From Silurus meridionalis (taxonomy: Eukaryota > Chordata > Actinopteri > Siluriformes > Siluridae): a DNA stretch of 64,000 bases. The stretch lies in the NCBI RefSeq assembly GCF_014805685.1, contig NC_060904.1:14025811-14089810 (forward strand). The letters are read 5' to 3'. Numbering within the stretch: the stretch's first letter is position 1; each line of letters starts with the position of its first letter. The notes beneath the pieces are model-generated. The model saw nothing but the letters and a program-made list of their open reading frames with translations. It made no database searches and had not been told where the DNA came from. The position numbers and the translations under genes are program-made. Positions 1 through 11,481 of this stretch are shown one piece after another.

Positions 1-121
1 TTACAGAGTCAAGATGTTTAAGGTGACTGGCACAAAAAGCAAAACCAGACCATCCAACTACGTATTTGTTTTTAACTGTCCGACTTTCTACTTCACAATT
101 TACATCATCGAGATCATCGTG

Positions 122-576
122 ATATACGCTACATGAACAATAGTAATGGGATATGGGGTCTTTACCACAAATTTAGAGGCAAACAATTGTATAGGATTTT
201 TTTTTAGATGTTGCAGCATGACCTTTTTCTTTAACTTGAACTTGAAGATCCAAAAACGTTCCAACTGACTATACCAAGCTCTATAGAGATTATGGGTTAA
301 GATCTTGAGTGGCCTGCTATAGACCTTTGACCTTAACCCTATTGGTATAAATTGATTGGAACATTGACTGCATCCCAGGCCTCATTACCTGACTTTACTA
401 ACACCCTTGTTTCTGAAGGAGCACAAATCTCCACAAGAACACAGCAAAATTGAGAAGAACATCCTCCCAGAAGCGGGTGGTTATTCTAACAGCAAATGGG
501 ATGCAATGATAAGAAAGCACATACGAATCTTATCAGTCAGGTCAGGTGTCTACAAACATTTGTCCATACAATGTAC
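122..576 (+). mobile_element. T-family Tc1-derived element, copy 1
   Basis: A decayed copy of the commonest repeat here. It opens with a TACGCTACATGAACAATAGT-like version of the family's CACTATAT end and closes with GTGTCTACAAACATTTGTCC and a degraded terminal repeat. In between are the segments shared with the copies at 11482, 13428 and 38124: 'aggcaaacaattgtatagga', 'cttaaccctattgg' and 'ctgactttactaacaccctt'. These correspond to the C-terminal half of a Tc1 transposase (the Q-D-N and NPIEHLWDEL region), full of stops and frameshifts, so no protein is made. Confidence 0.8.
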
Positions 577-1790
577 AGTGCTGTAATGTGTAAATAAAGG
601 ATGATATTTCATAATGTTCTGGTTTAATACAAACACAGAATGTTTGGCGTATTGAAAGTGCCATTGCTTTGCATCCCTAGAACACACATTTCTGTAATGA
701 TATTTTTTAGTAGTAATAAATTAATCTAATGGATGAGAGTTTAAGATCTTAGTGTACACCCTAAAGGACATTTTAATCAATAAACATTTTGCTAAGAAAA
801 CCCTGAAGGATTCAGTCCCGATAAGTCATTTCTTTTTCCACCTCTTTTATTTCTTACACATTTTCTTTGATAGCGTCTCTAAAGACCACTTTGATCTGAA
901 GCGGCGTTCGGATCCTAATTGCAGCTCTGAAACAAGCATTTTGCAGGAACAAGCTTTTAAAATGTCTCTAGCTCAGGCGGCTCGACGCTCCAGCTCAGGC
1001 AGCCTTGGCTTCGGTACAGCCGGCATGCACAGTTATTGATGGCATTAGTAATTGAAAGCAAAAATAGCTAGATAGAAGCTAAAGATTAAATTCAATTCTC
1101 CTCTGCTTCCCTGATGCGCACATCTGCTGCTTCATATGCTGTAGACTTGTATAATGCATCAAACGAAGTACGCAGGTTAAGTAATCGACTTTCGTTGACT
1201 TTAATGAGGCCTGATTGTAAGGAAAGCCGCCGTAATGTTTTAATATCTGATCCTAAATTTAATTGGGAGCATTCAAGCAGGTTTGAGTATGTGTGTATAG
1301 CTCTCCAAAGTGAGATGCAAGGACTCTCTTTCCTGTGTCTGTGTGTGTGTGTGTGTATGTGTGTGTGTGAGAGTTCTGGGAAAATGCAGATGCAGGCGTG
1401 TCTCACTCAGATTGACAGTGTCAGGAAACTGTAAAAAAAAAAAAACATCGATACACAGATAAGATCATAGCTCATTGCAAAATCACCTCAGATTACAGGT
1501 TCCAGGGCTGCGTTCTCTGTCTGAAAATAATAAACAAATCAATTAAGTGTATCAGAACAGACCTACAGGTCCATCAAAGAATTTAAGTTTTTGTGTTGGG
1601 CGTCAGGTGCAGAAGCTGGCTTCAAAAAACAGATGCATGAGTGTTGCAGCATTGCTTTAGTTTTTGCACCAGCTCCGTTATGTCATTATGGCAGAGTGGA
1701 AGAAGAGTTCAAGCAACAACATGTGCAGCTTTTGTGAATTTCATGCCCAGGTGATTAAGGCAGTGCTGGATAACAATGGTGCTCACACAA
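577..1790. other. No gene recognised; one short GT repeat
   Basis: AT-rich single-copy-looking sequence. A GC-richer patch at about 900-1030 gives a short open frame without start context or splice sites that I trust. A (GT)n tract lies at 1341-1369. Nothing else is supported. Confidence 0.6.
1341..1369. repeat. (GT)n microsatellite, interrupted
   Basis: Dinucleotide GT run interrupted once by GTAT. Antisense and sense open frames across it are repeat artefacts. Confidence 0.9.
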
Positions 1791-1793
1791 AAT

Positions 1794-1945
1794 ATTCACA
1801 CTGGTGGTTAAGATGTTGGATCTCTGATAGGAAGGTGGTGAGTTCAAATCCCAGCACCCCCAAGATGCCACTGCTGGACACTGCTAAGCAAAGTCCTTAA
1901 CCATCTTCTGCTAAGTGATATAATTGAGATAAGGATATGGTGTAC
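1794..1945 (+). mobile_element. tRNA-derived SINE (alpha group), diverged
   Basis: Recognised by the tRNA-like head 'ggtggttaagatgttggat', the B-box-like 'gagttcaaatcccagca' near 1840 and the SINE body 'gccactgctggacactgcta'. It ends in a degraded tail. The head is too diverged to fold as a functional tRNA. Confidence 0.7.
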
Positions 1946-2562
1946 TGTAAATGTAGTTCTGGTCACATTGTAATTACAGCTGTTGATTAACCAACAATTA
2001 AAAAACAAAAGTATAGATTGCCTAGTGGTGAAGAATGGGCACTGCAACAAGTACAGTGGAAAAGACAATAACTAATCTGTTTAATGGCCTCAGTCTAGGC
2101 TTAGACGCAACATGTCTGCAGTAAAGAGGCCCAATAACATCAACCCTATCCATGAGGCAATGAAGCAGCAATAGCAGAGGCGAGTAATAACATGGCGGTA
2201 GCATCGAACACCGATCACTCTAATAGACTAAAGTCTTTTAAAGCCTCAAGTAAAATTCTCACTTCACCAACAGCAGAAAAGCAGAAAAGAGACTTTGGTA
2301 TAACCTTCCAAATGAAAATATTCTCCAGACTAAAAATTGTTAGAATTTAAAAATACTTTCGATTTCCTTGTACAGCACTAAGTCAATTGTCAAGAACTGT
2401 TTACATTTCATTAGAAACATCTGTGCTGCTGTTCTACACTTGTATGCATAGTTTATACCATTTTATTGCAAGTTTTAGACCTCAGTTTCATGACCTTGTT
2501 GGTGACTAATTTAACATCAACAAAAAAAAGATGCAGGTACAGCGTTTTTGTTCCCTCTATGG

Positions 2563-2790
2563 GGAAGTAGTAGCTCAGTTGTTAAGACTTGGCCTTCTGA
2601 TTGAAAGGGCATGAGTTCAAATCCATATATACAGTACCAGTACCACTAAGCTGCCACTGCTGGCCCCTCAAGCAAGGCCCTTAACCTTCAACTGCTCAGA
2701 TGTATAAATGAAATAAGTCGCTCTGAAAAAAGAAAGTCTGGAAAAGTGTCTGCCTACTGCCCTAAGTGTAAATGTAATGTACAGCCATTT
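2563..2790 (+). mobile_element. tRNA-derived SINE, alpha tail
   Basis: The head contains 'tagctcagttgttaag' (A-box-like, about 2574) and 'gagttcaaatcc' (B-box-like, about 2613). The body 'gctgccactgctgg...gcaaggcccttaacc' follows, then the alpha tail 'aagtcgctctg' and a terminal 'aagtgtaaatgtaatgta'. Same family as 24822 and, inverted, 53680. Confidence 0.8.
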
Positions 2791-2799
2791 CGTAACCAG

Positions 2800-3345
2800 T
2801 TTCTGGTATGCATAACATGCTTTGTATGCCACTGGCCCTCCCTCTTAATAGTTATGGGATGCAACAGTTTGATGCCGCATAATCTCACAAGCCTTGCTCA
2901 AAGTATTCTAGCATTTTGGAAAGATTTCCAATGAAAAGCTTTGTTTAGGAAGCCAAAATGCTTTCTTCCTATTCCTTCTCACTAAGTTGATCCCACCAAG
3001 GGTGCACTTCTTTCTATTTAAAAATAATTTACGGAATGTAATTGGACCTTAAGTTCCACGTTCAGGGTTTTACTCTAAAAGCTGTTTAATGATATACCAC
3101 ATTCACCTTCCCACTGCATACATAAATACAATCCATTTACACGGCCACTCCAGCCACAAAGAAAAGTTAAATTTAGTACTTTATTTTTCTGCCAGTGTGC
3201 CAAGAAACTGTTTCCTCTTGCTTTGTCCTTTTGAAAACAACCTTTAATGGTTTAATTTAAAGCCTAACACAGTAAGTTCCTTTTTATATGAAAAACTTCT
3301 TTAGTTAGCTAAGATATCATGTTTATTAAAAATTACTCAGACCAA
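2800..3345. other. No feature recognised
   Basis: AT-rich sequence without a recognisable repeat, exon or RNA gene. Confidence 0.5.
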
Positions 3346-3349
3346 AGCA

Positions 3350-3608
3350 TTGTATATACTATTTTGAACATCCTATTTAACATGTAGTCTACATTATACC
3401 TCCACTCTTTTGGAAAGATGTTCCACTAGATTTTGGAGTTTGCTTGTGGAGATTAGTGCTCATTTAGCCACAAGGGGTTTAGTAAAATCAGGTACTGATG
3501 TTGGTAAAGTGAGGAGGCCTGGGGTGCAGTCAGTGTTTACATTTTTCCGAAAGGTGTTTAATAGGGTTGAGGTTGGAGCTCTATAGCAGGCCAATCAAGA
3601 TCTTCCAC
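3350..3608 (-). mobile_element. T-family element, partial copy 2
   Basis: The reverse complement carries the family's 3' half: 'tccactcttttggaaagatg', 'gtactgatgttggtaaagtg', 'gaggcctggggtgcagtcag' and 'gtttaatagggttgagg'. The copy stops at 'caagatcttccac', so the half holding the QDN motif region is missing. Confidence 0.8.
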
Positions 3609-3614
3609 AAAAAA

Positions 3615-3735
3615 AAGAAAACGATATACATACTGTAGATCTTCATAATTGTTCTGAAACTGTACTTAGTTTATGTCCTTTTAAATCTGCAAGCTGTCTA
3701 AAAAAGTGTATATAAAACGAATTTCATTTGAGTTT
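3615..3735 (+). repeat. Short dispersed repeat shared with 9075-9215
   Basis: Contains 'gtagatcttcataattgttc', 'ctgaaactgtacttagttta' and 'aaaaagtgtatataaaacga', all matched with scattered changes at 9095-9205. Lies next to a T-family copy in both places, but on opposite sides. Identity unknown. Confidence 0.5.
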
Positions 3736-3739
3736 CTGC

Positions 3740-4650
3740 TTTAGGTTTGTAATAGAAAATGCCACATGGTCACACTTTGTAGCATTACAATTTTGCTTGT
3801 AAGATTGAGTGACCTGAACAAACCATCAACTTTACTAGCATTTAGTACATTTATTTGATAAGATATACACTATATAGCCAAAATTTTGTCGAAACGTGAA
3901 CATTTTGTCTTATTGACTTTGAGCATAGGATAGTTCCTGACAGGTTGACTTTAGTTTTTAGAAACTCTAGAAAAGAGTTAGAACATTCTGGTAGAAACAT
4001 CCTGTTGATTAAATTGATTAGAGGAAAATGTGGTCAAAACAGCATCTTAAAATACATCCTTAAACAGCAAAAAATCTTTGTGGGTTACATTTCTACCACC
4101 AGAACATGAATATGAGGCATGAATAGGACAATCGAAGACTAAAACATTTTGATAAGCCTGTAATGTAAACCCTACATAGTTAACATTAGGATACATTTCT
4201 AATTTCTTATAAAAATTTCACAAATATTCCATAACTGATTAACTAAATATCATTTTTGGTACCTAGACTCTGGTAGAAACACATATCAAATGCAGCTTGA
4301 TTCAGGCTGACATACTTATGACCCTTGCAGTAATCTCTTGATAACAGTCCAGCCATCACTAAATCAATGCTAAGCTTCAAAGTTACAGTAGTAACCAGTC
4401 ACTGCTAAGGCAATGGCGTAATCTCCATGTATGCTAATCCAGGCAGCAGCCCAGGCATTTGCTCGTGGGGAAAGCACATGCAAATATTATATAAATCTCA
4501 TTCCTCCCCACTGCAAGGTGGCCCATGTGACTCAGTGTTTACTTCAGACTTGATTCTTTGCTTGGAAAGCACATGGTTAAAGTGTCCTTCACATTTCATC
4601 TATTTTCCTCTTTACCAGTGAGTGAATGACATGGCAACCAAAATGACTTT
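3740..4650. other. Mostly unassigned; a lone T-like terminus
   Basis: At 3864-3885 the string 'atacactatatagccaaaat' resembles a T-family terminal repeat, but no body follows. The rest is AT-rich with no recognisable gene. Confidence 0.4.
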
Positions 4651-4654
4651 GAAA

Positions 4655-5035
4655 ATCTGTATTCAACACCATGCAATTCCATCTGGACTGCAGCTCACTG
4701 GAACCAACTTCACCATACAATAAGACCCCGAGCATATTTTCAAGCTCTTTAAGTGCTATTAAGAGAGCAAGCAGTCAGCTGCAGTGTTATCTACTGTATG
4801 ATATGGTCTGAACAGTCACCACACCTAAATCCTATAGAACTGCTCTGGGATGAGCTGGATTACAAGGTCAAAAAGAAATCTCTAACTAGTGAACAGCTTT
4901 GGGAGGTCTTACAAGCGTCATGGCAAAGTATTTGAGCTGAATGTTTGGAGAAATTAACTGTCTAGATGCCAAGAGTGTGTAAAACTGTTATTTATGCAAA
5001 GGGAGAATTTTTCAATGAAAATAAAGTGGAACATT
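4655..5035 (+). pseudogene. Tc1-type transposase C-terminal fragment
   Basis: Relic of the catalytic DDE domain of a Tc1 transposase, the enzyme that cuts and pastes the element at TA sites. Conceptual translation gives HHAIPSGLQL, then a decayed QQDNDPKH motif now containing a stop, then SPHLNPIELLWDELDYKV and SEQLWEVLQASWQSI, followed by a stop. The third acidic position lies in the PIELLWDEL block. Stops and the missing N-terminal half make it dead. The HHAIPSG motif sets it apart from the lineages at 5640 and 42598. No terminal repeats are visible. Confidence 0.85.
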
Positions 5036-5044
5036 TGTACATTT

Positions 5045-5635
5045 ATATATTTATTTGGTCAATGTAAATCTTCCTACTGTTAAATGACTTGGTTTGTTGC
5101 ACAGAAACAAAAAGAATATGCATAAATCTCTCAAAAAACATAACAGACTGGGCGTTTCTGAACGTTTGATAGACTCTGTGTTACAAAAAAAGTAAAGTGA
5201 ATTGAACAAATTACATATTATTTTACATTTACATTGGGTCCAAAAATCTGATTTCATCAGGCTCATTTATCTCCCGCACACTTTTTGTGACACTGCACAG
5301 AGAAATAATAGGGAAATCTAATTAATTTGAGAATATGGTTCTTTGCAGATAATGAAGCAAGTTGAATTTATTATTGGAATGTTTTATCCCAAAGGAGTGA
5401 CTATAATTAAATCCAAGGGAGATGGAAAAGTCCTGGAAAAGTTGAATTGTTAGTAAGAGTGATTTTTCTTTATTTGAGTCATCAAATAAATGGAGGATGG
5501 AGGATTTTAAGTCTTCCTTTTTCAGACAAAACAAAGTCCAAATTACCTGCAACGCCAGTAAAGCTGCTAACTACTGTATAACACACCAACAGTACCAATA
5601 TAAGCACAACTCCACATACAGTGTATCTGGAAACT
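5045..5635. other. No feature recognised
   Basis: AT-rich spacer between two Tc1 relics. Short open frames on the minus strand show no family resemblance. Confidence 0.5.
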
Positions 5636-5639
5636 AGGA

Positions 5640-6210
5640 ACTGGGAGACTAGTCAGGATCGATGGAAAGATGAATGCAGCAATGAACAAAGATAACCTTG
5701 ATGAAAACCTGTTTTTGAGTGCTCTGGACCCCAAACTGGGGCGAAGGTTTATCTTCCAACAGGAGAACGACCCTAAGCACACAGTCAAATTAACAAAGCA
5801 GTGGCTACGGGAAAACTCAGTGAATGTCCTTGAGTGGCCCAGCCAGAGCACAGACTTGAACCTGATTGAACAACTCTGGAGAAATCTAAAAATGATGCTC
5901 CACATCCAACCTGATGGAGCTGGAGAGGTTCAGCAAAGAAGAATGGAAGAAACTGCCCAAAAATAGGTGCCAAGCTTGTAGCATCATTCCTCAAAAAGAC
6001 TTGATGCTGTAATTGGGGCTAAAGTGCTCCAACAAAGTATTGAGCAAAAGCTGTAAATACTTATGTAAGGTTTCTTTAATTTTGAATACATTTGCAAAGA
6101 TTTAAAAAAAAACATCTGGATTAAATAATGTATTGAATCCATTTTGAAATACGGCTGTAACATAAAATGTGGAAAAAGTGAAGCGCTGTGAATAACTTCC
6201 GGATGCACTG
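5640..6210 (+). pseudogene. Tc1-like transposase 3' half with right terminus
   Basis: The open stretch 5670-5966 encodes KLGRRFIFQQENDPKHTVKL and NVLEWPSQSTDLNLIEQLW, the second and third catalytic blocks of a Tc1 DDE transposase. The usual QQDND is changed to QQEND. A frameshift after about 5900 moves the C-terminus (EEWKKLPK, KLVAS, VIGAK) to other frames. The 3' UTR and the terminal repeat 'ctgtgaataacttccggatg' plus 'cactg' end at 6210, followed by the TA target dinucleotide at 6211-6212. The 5' half, with the DNA-binding domain, is absent. Confidence 0.88.
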
Positions 6211-6261
6211 TAAATCATTGGTCTAACCGGCTTTGGGAAAGTGTAGAGCTTTGCATAAGAA

Positions 6262-6485
6262 GTCAAGTCAAGTTTATTTCTATAGCGTCTCAAAGCAGTT
6301 TTACAGAGTTTTAAGAGTCAAGGTGAATGGTGTGTGTTTATCCCTGATGAGCAGCCATGGTGACTGTGGCAAGGAAAAACTCCCTTAGATGTTATGAGAA
6401 AGAAACCTTGAGAGGAACCAGACTTAAAAGGGGAACCCATCCTCATTTGGGTGATATCAAGAGTGTGATTAAAGTCTTTAACAGT
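6262..6485 (+). mobile_element. R-family dispersed repeat, copy 1
   Basis: Begins 'gtcaagtcaagtttatttct' and contains 'cctgatgagcagccatggtg', 'aaggaaaaactcccttagat', 'gagaggaaccaga' and 'cccatcctcatttgggtgat'. All recur at 20904 and, inverted, at 59612. No open reading frame. A non-coding dispersed element common in fish DNA; class not determined here. Confidence 0.75.
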
Positions 6486-6489
6486 TCCC

Positions 6490-7340
6490 TTTTTTAATTT
6501 TTTTTATTTAGAGAGCGTAAATAATTGTGCAATGAATGCTCACCCTCTTTGGATCTCTATTTCTATGCATCAGTGCTCTTATGTACTTTAACTGGAGTTC
6601 CATCCTGAACACGGGACGCTATAGTTGCTAAATGACCCCAATGCTTTATTTCCAGAAGCCTGTTTATGACAACTCTGTTGGGGTTTGCGTTCCTCTTCAT
6701 ATCAAATCAGGGCTTTGTATGATTGGATGACAATTGTCGTAAGAGTTGGATAATTTTTTTTTTATTAATTTGTCACTTTTATACTCACGGGGGTTGGGAA
6801 ATAATATAGACATACACATGAATACATTTTGTCTTTTAGAGTTAGAGTTGACACAAGTAATACAGGGTCTAATAAAATAGTGAAGGATACAGGAGGGTCC
6901 AAAGATCTGGTGCTGAAATTCGATTTATTTGAATTGGAGAATAAAGGTGTGTTCAACCAAAGAAAGTCAGTGTTCAATATCCTGTAAAGCTAATATTGAC
7001 TGTATATAAAACCCTATAACTAAAAAAACAAGCAAGGTGGGTATAAAACCAAAAAGGCTGTTCCACAGCAACAGTTAACAATGAGTTCAGTGAGCCAGGA
7101 GCCGATTCTTTTAAAAAAAGCAGCACATTTCAAATGTTTTATTCCCCAAATACCACAACAATTTGCTTATGTTATGATCTTTATTAATTACAGAACAATA
7201 CATCACACTCTTCATTTGCTTAATGTTCTGGAACTTTCTCAAAGTTACATCCTGTTATCACTATCGCTATAAAGATATTCGTTTTCTTAACAGTTTCTCT
7301 TTTCATCACTCTTGAGGTTTATGGGCATACTTGAGCACTG
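6490..7340. other. No gene recognised
   Basis: AT-rich. If 6262-6485 and 7345-7690 were once one R element, this stretch would be a later insertion, but I see no terminal repeats to support that. Confidence 0.4.
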
Positions 7341-7344
7341 GAGT

Positions 7345-7690
7345 ATGTGATTATTGGTAATGTCCTTTCTACAGTCTTATACAGTCAGCTGGAGTTGTGG
7401 ACTTTCACAATTCAACACGATTCAACACCAACTTCTCCATGCCTTTAAATGTTCAATGATGGAGAAACAGCATATGTGAAACATTTTTCAGTACTGATTC
7501 AAAGGTTGTTTATCCCCTAAGTCCAATGTTCAAAATCCACATGAAGCGGGATCCAACTGGCGCTGGTACATCTCTAGATGGCTCCGGATCCTTGTAGGGT
7601 CAGCATCTTGTTTTTGAAGGTCCGAAATCTTTATGAGGTGTCACACAACTGGAGCTGGCCCAATCTCTGGATGTCTCGGGATCTGGTTAT
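7345..7690 (+). mobile_element. Possible R-family downstream segment
   Basis: 'ggtaatgtcctttctacagt' resembles 'agcaatgtccttttcacagt' near 21200, downstream of the R copy at 20904, and a 'caacaccaact/caacaccagct' match follows. The later part ('ctctagatggctccggatcc', 'cagcatcttgtttttgaagg') looks like repeat DNA but has no second copy in this window. Confidence 0.45.
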
Positions 7691-7699
7691 ATACTGCTG

Positions 7700-9070
7700 C
7701 GCGGTTTATTTTATCTATCTCTATAATAAATATTTTATTTATCTAAATCTATATATTGTTTTAAACATATTGGATATCTAAAGATTATTGAGCTGGACAG
7801 TTGTGATTTATTCCAGAAAGACAACTGTTGAGGGGGCTAATTCCTACGAGCCTATTACTTCAAGAGTTTGCTCAAGTTTGTCCAATTTGGACTCGGTTTT
7901 GAATAGTACTTTTAGAACTCGGTCTCTTGGTGATGACTTTATCGCCTGCCACCATCTGCTTGCAGAAGTCACTGTTGAGGACGAAGTGAATGTTCTCTCA
8001 CGTCAGAAAGAGAGAGAAAAAAATTAGGGAGAAAGTAGGGAGAGAAACCGAGAAAACTAGCAAGTTTCACTGTATGTTTTTGTTCTTGGTGGGAGGCTGA
8101 CCAGTAATGATTGGCTCTCAGTGGTATTCGAAAGCCATTGAGCCTCAGCAAGTGGTCCCACTTTCACCATTCAAGGCTGTTATTTCTGATCATCAAAAAG
8201 CTTCAAACCAGGAGAGACTTTTCTCTTCTGTTCGCTCAGTTCACAACACCTCATCGATCACAATGGCTTCAAAGGTTCTTTTCTTTCTTTACACAGAACA
8301 CTGTTACAGCTTCACCGAAACGAGAAAGTAATTCACTGCCTATAACTACTGTGTGTTTTAGTCTTGTGTACTGCTCCTACTATTAAGAACTGGAACATGT
8401 TAAAAAAAAAGGTTTCTTTGAAATAAGGACGTTTCTGAAAATGTTACACTGGAAATTTTGATTGAACATGACCCACAATTGTAAAAATGTATAAACACAT
8501 AGGTTAAAGCATGTCGAGAATACTCCATCAGTAAAAAGCTACTACGGATACAGTTGCACACCAACAGCCATGATATCATTGTATGATATCATTGTAGAAT
8601 AAACACAGTGTTTGGGGAGGGGGCGTCAATGCACACATGATCACACTGACATGATAGCGGTTGTGTCAGAGTTTTCCCCCATTCTCCATTTATGGCATAT
8701 CGGGTCACGGCACTATAGACTTATTCACTTCCATGTTTATGTAGTTGTGTGCATTTTTGCATTTTATTTACATTCTGTTTCTAGCACTGTCTTGTCATTT
8801 CCTTTATGTATTCCTTTGTTTTGAGCTGTTCTTTATTTTCATGTCGATACTTGTGTGCATATATACCCCTTTGTTTCAGTTTTGTCTTTGCGAAATAAAA
8901 CATCTACTTCAGCGAAGCCGTTTATGTTCCATGTTTCAGGTGTTTGTCTGTTTTTGATCCGTTTCTGTTTCACGTTTCACATTCTTGCTTTGCCCTCATC
9001 GTGTCTGTTAGTATTTTTTTTGCCTGTTTTAATAAAAACACTTTAACCTAGCACTTGCAATCGCTTTAGC
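7700..9070. other. Unassigned; weak LTR-like stretch
   Basis: No gene supported. At 8640-9055 the T-rich sequence with 'gttttaataaaaacacttta' (AATAAA-like) resembles the 3' part of a fish LTR, but ends and target duplication are not visible. A short direct repeat 'tgatatcattgta' occurs twice near 8570-8595. Confidence 0.35.
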
Positions 9071-9074
9071 TATA

Positions 9075-9215
9075 AAAATTTATATATACATATTTGTAGG
9101 TCTTCAAATTAGTTCTGAAATTGTGCTTAGTTTATTTAGTTTTGAACCAAACCATCCAGTCCTGACATTGTTATAGAAAAGTGTATATAAAATGAATTTG
9201 TCCATTAAATTCGTA
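9075..9215 (+). repeat. Second copy of the 3615 short repeat
   Basis: 'gtaggtcttcaaattagttc', 'tgaaattgtgcttagtttat' and 'agaaaagtgtatataaaatg' match 3635-3725. It carries about 35 extra bases between the second and third blocks. Confidence 0.5.
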
Positions 9216-9224
9216 TGTGGTTTT

Positions 9225-9580
9225 TGAATATCCCATTCCACATTAATTCTTTTTTTGCTTTTAGAATAGCTTCAAATCTTCAAATCTGAACACATCCCAA
9301 ATGTGTTCAGTAGGATCAACGGATCTAGTAGGATCTTTCACTTCAACCCATGTAATGGATATCTTCATGGAGCTAACTTTGTGCACAGGGGCATCATCAT
9401 GATGGAACAGGTTTGGGTCTCATAGTTCAAGTGAATAAGAAAATGTAATGCTAATGCATTCAAAGATATCCTAGATGTTGTGTGCCTCCAACTTTGTGGT
9501 AACAGTTTTGGAAGTACTGCATATGGTTGTAAATGTCAGTTGTCCCAGCCAAGTCCCAGGGATACTTTCGTCCATATTGT
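9225..9580 (-). mobile_element. T-family element, copy 3
   Basis: On the reverse strand it carries the family's middle and 5' parts: 'tttgtgcacaggggcatcat' (complement of the QHDNAPVHK-coding segment), 'gatggaacaggtttgggtct', 'tgtgcctccaactttgtggt' and a degraded 'ttcgtccatattgttta' end. Many stops. Confidence 0.75.
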
Positions 9581-9852
9581 TTATCTTCTCATGGCACAAC
9601 ACAGTAATGCTTACATGTTACATTGCATTACACTCAAAATTCCCATGAACATGCAGTATTATTTGGTGTGTTAGTAATTTCGAATAGCTGCTAGAACTTT
9701 TTAAAAGTGGTCACAAAGTCATAAGAAAAATATGAATATATATGAATTCTCTCGTTTAACAATGGCAACTTTGGCAGGGTGATATTTATTTTGGGGGCAG
9801 TACACTTTAGATTTCAGAAGGCTATGATTAAACAGAAAACCTCATCTGAGCC

Positions 9853-10344
9853 TTGCTGATTCAAAATCAGTCCAATATTCCACTACTACCTGTTCTACTG
9901 TCTGTCAAATTCGATGGAACAGCAAAGATTTTTTTGGCAGGAATTGTGTATTTATTATGGCTTCAGGGTCTGGTAAAAGTAGACCATAACTCTTACGGGA
10001 TTTGCTTTTTGTATGCTCAGTTTAGAAAGCCTGGCCTTTTAAGCAGGGTGATGTTTTTTGTTCCATTGTTACTTTTTTTTCAGAATAAAACCTTTAAAAT
10101 CTTTGTTCCAGTGGCGTGGCTTTGGTCTTTGGTTTGTGATTTCGGTTTGAGTCTGAAGTATGGATATGAAAGAGGCCAAAATTTTCATGTAGACGAAATA
10201 AAAAAATTTTTGGGAGAGCTATTGTTTGGTTGGCCGTACGATAGTGTTTTTCTGTTTTTCACCCAGTTCAGAAATCATCATGGTTTTGTGGACATTAATG
10301 AAGCAGTAGAAGAGCCGAGGCAGGCATTTAGATTTTTAGGTTAA
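9853..10344 (+). other. Unexplained 163-codon open frame
   Basis: The longest open frame not explained by a named repeat, by eye. The product would be rich in F, L, V and W. I recognise no domain, signal peptide or catalytic motif. The start has no clear context, and an intron-like 'ttactttttttttcag' at about 10070-10083 sits inside it, so part could be an exon beginning near 10084. A decayed transposable element read in a chance open frame is at least as likely. No neighbour or second copy in the window helps. Confidence 0.2.
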
Positions 10345-10639
10345 AACTTTTGATTTCTTGATATCCTATTCTATTTCTTAGTCAGTTTACAATTTTACAA
10401 TTTAATGTACAATAATGTATCTGATTAATAAAAATTCAATTAAAATAGAGTTTAGCATGTTTTTTTTATGCACTTAATGGGGTCGCATCTTGCACCCTCT
10501 CTTGCTCCCTCTTTCTCTCTTTGTGTGTTAGCGCAGATTGTGCCGAGTCATGCCAACACTGTGTCCGCTGTTGCTGAGCGACAGCTGGTGAGATGTGACA
10601 CTTTTACGGCAGCATGCTGAGAGAAGGAAGAGTGACGTA

Positions 10640-10681
<42 letters not shown>

Positions 10682-11000
10682 TGTGTGTGTAGAATGACAG
10701 AACAGCCAATATCAGTCAACAAAAAACTGCCTCAAGCCTATAACACCATCTGAGCGTTTGTCCCTTAAAACCAGCATTAGTCATTTTTTCATTGTTATTA
10801 TCCCACAAGTTTACCAATAACAATCCTATATTGCAGCAACAACACGATAATGGTCAGATCAGGTGTTTGACGCTTTCACAGTTTGCTCTCCGATTCGTTT
10901 TCTGAAGCAGGATCCAGGAAGCTAAACTGGTGCTTAGAACACACAAACATTGTTTTGTAATCACCATGACACCAATATCTGAAATGTGGGTAAATTCATA
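10345..11000. other. No gene; GT microsatellite inside
   Basis: AT-rich flank, then a (GT)n tract at 10643-10690, then unassigned sequence up to the M-family element. Confidence 0.5.
10643..10690. repeat. (GT)n microsatellite
   Basis: About 24 GT units with one CT interruption at 10681. Confidence 0.95.
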
Positions 11001-11004
11001 ACCT

Positions 11005-11479
11005 AAACCGTTTGGAATAACATTATGACCACCTGCCTAATATTGAGTTGGTCCCCTTTTTTTGCTTAAACAATCCTGATCTGTCGAGCATCAACAGCAG
11101 TAACTTCTTTAGCAGTTTGAGCTGTTGGACCAGCTTCGCTCCACGTGCATCAATGAGCCTCGGCCGCCCACGGCCCTTTAGCTGGTTCACCACTGGTTCT
11201 TCCTTGAAGCACTTTTGATAGATACTGACCACCACAGACTGAGAACAGCCCACAAGAGCTGCAGTTTTGGAGATGCTTTGACCCAGTCGTCACAATTTGT
11301 CCCATGTAAAACTCGCTCAAATTCTTACGCTTGCCCATTTTTACTGCTTCTAACATGTCAACTTTGAAGACAAAATGTTCACTTGCTGCCTAATAAATCC
11401 CACCCACTAACAGGTGTCATGATGAAGAGATAATCAGTGTTATTCACTTCACCGCTCATAATGTCATCCCTGGTTGGTG
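11005..11479 (-). mobile_element. M-family Tc1-derived MITE, copy A
   Basis: Reading the minus strand: a terminal region with 'gtgaagtgaataacactgat', then a relic of the transposase start (MGKRKNLSEFYMGQIV, then KTAALVG-like and [12 protein letters not shown] helix-turn-helix segments, then GRGRPRLIDARG). Soon after, the sequence jumps to the far end: 'ggggaccaactcaatattag' followed by 'gcaggtggtcataatgttat'. The catalytic DDE domain is absent. Copies B (19656) and C (40862) jump at the same place. It abuts the T copy at 11482. Confidence 0.85.
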
Positions 11480-11481
11480 TA

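Noticed and set aside
2563..2640. Other tRNA-like heads (1794, 14268, 24822, 53680, 56090) as tRNA genes
   Set aside because: None keeps all stems of a cloverleaf; each continues into the same SINE body.
8640..9055. Solo LTR
   Set aside because: Composition and an AATAAA-like motif are suggestive, but no TG...CA ends or target duplication could be located.
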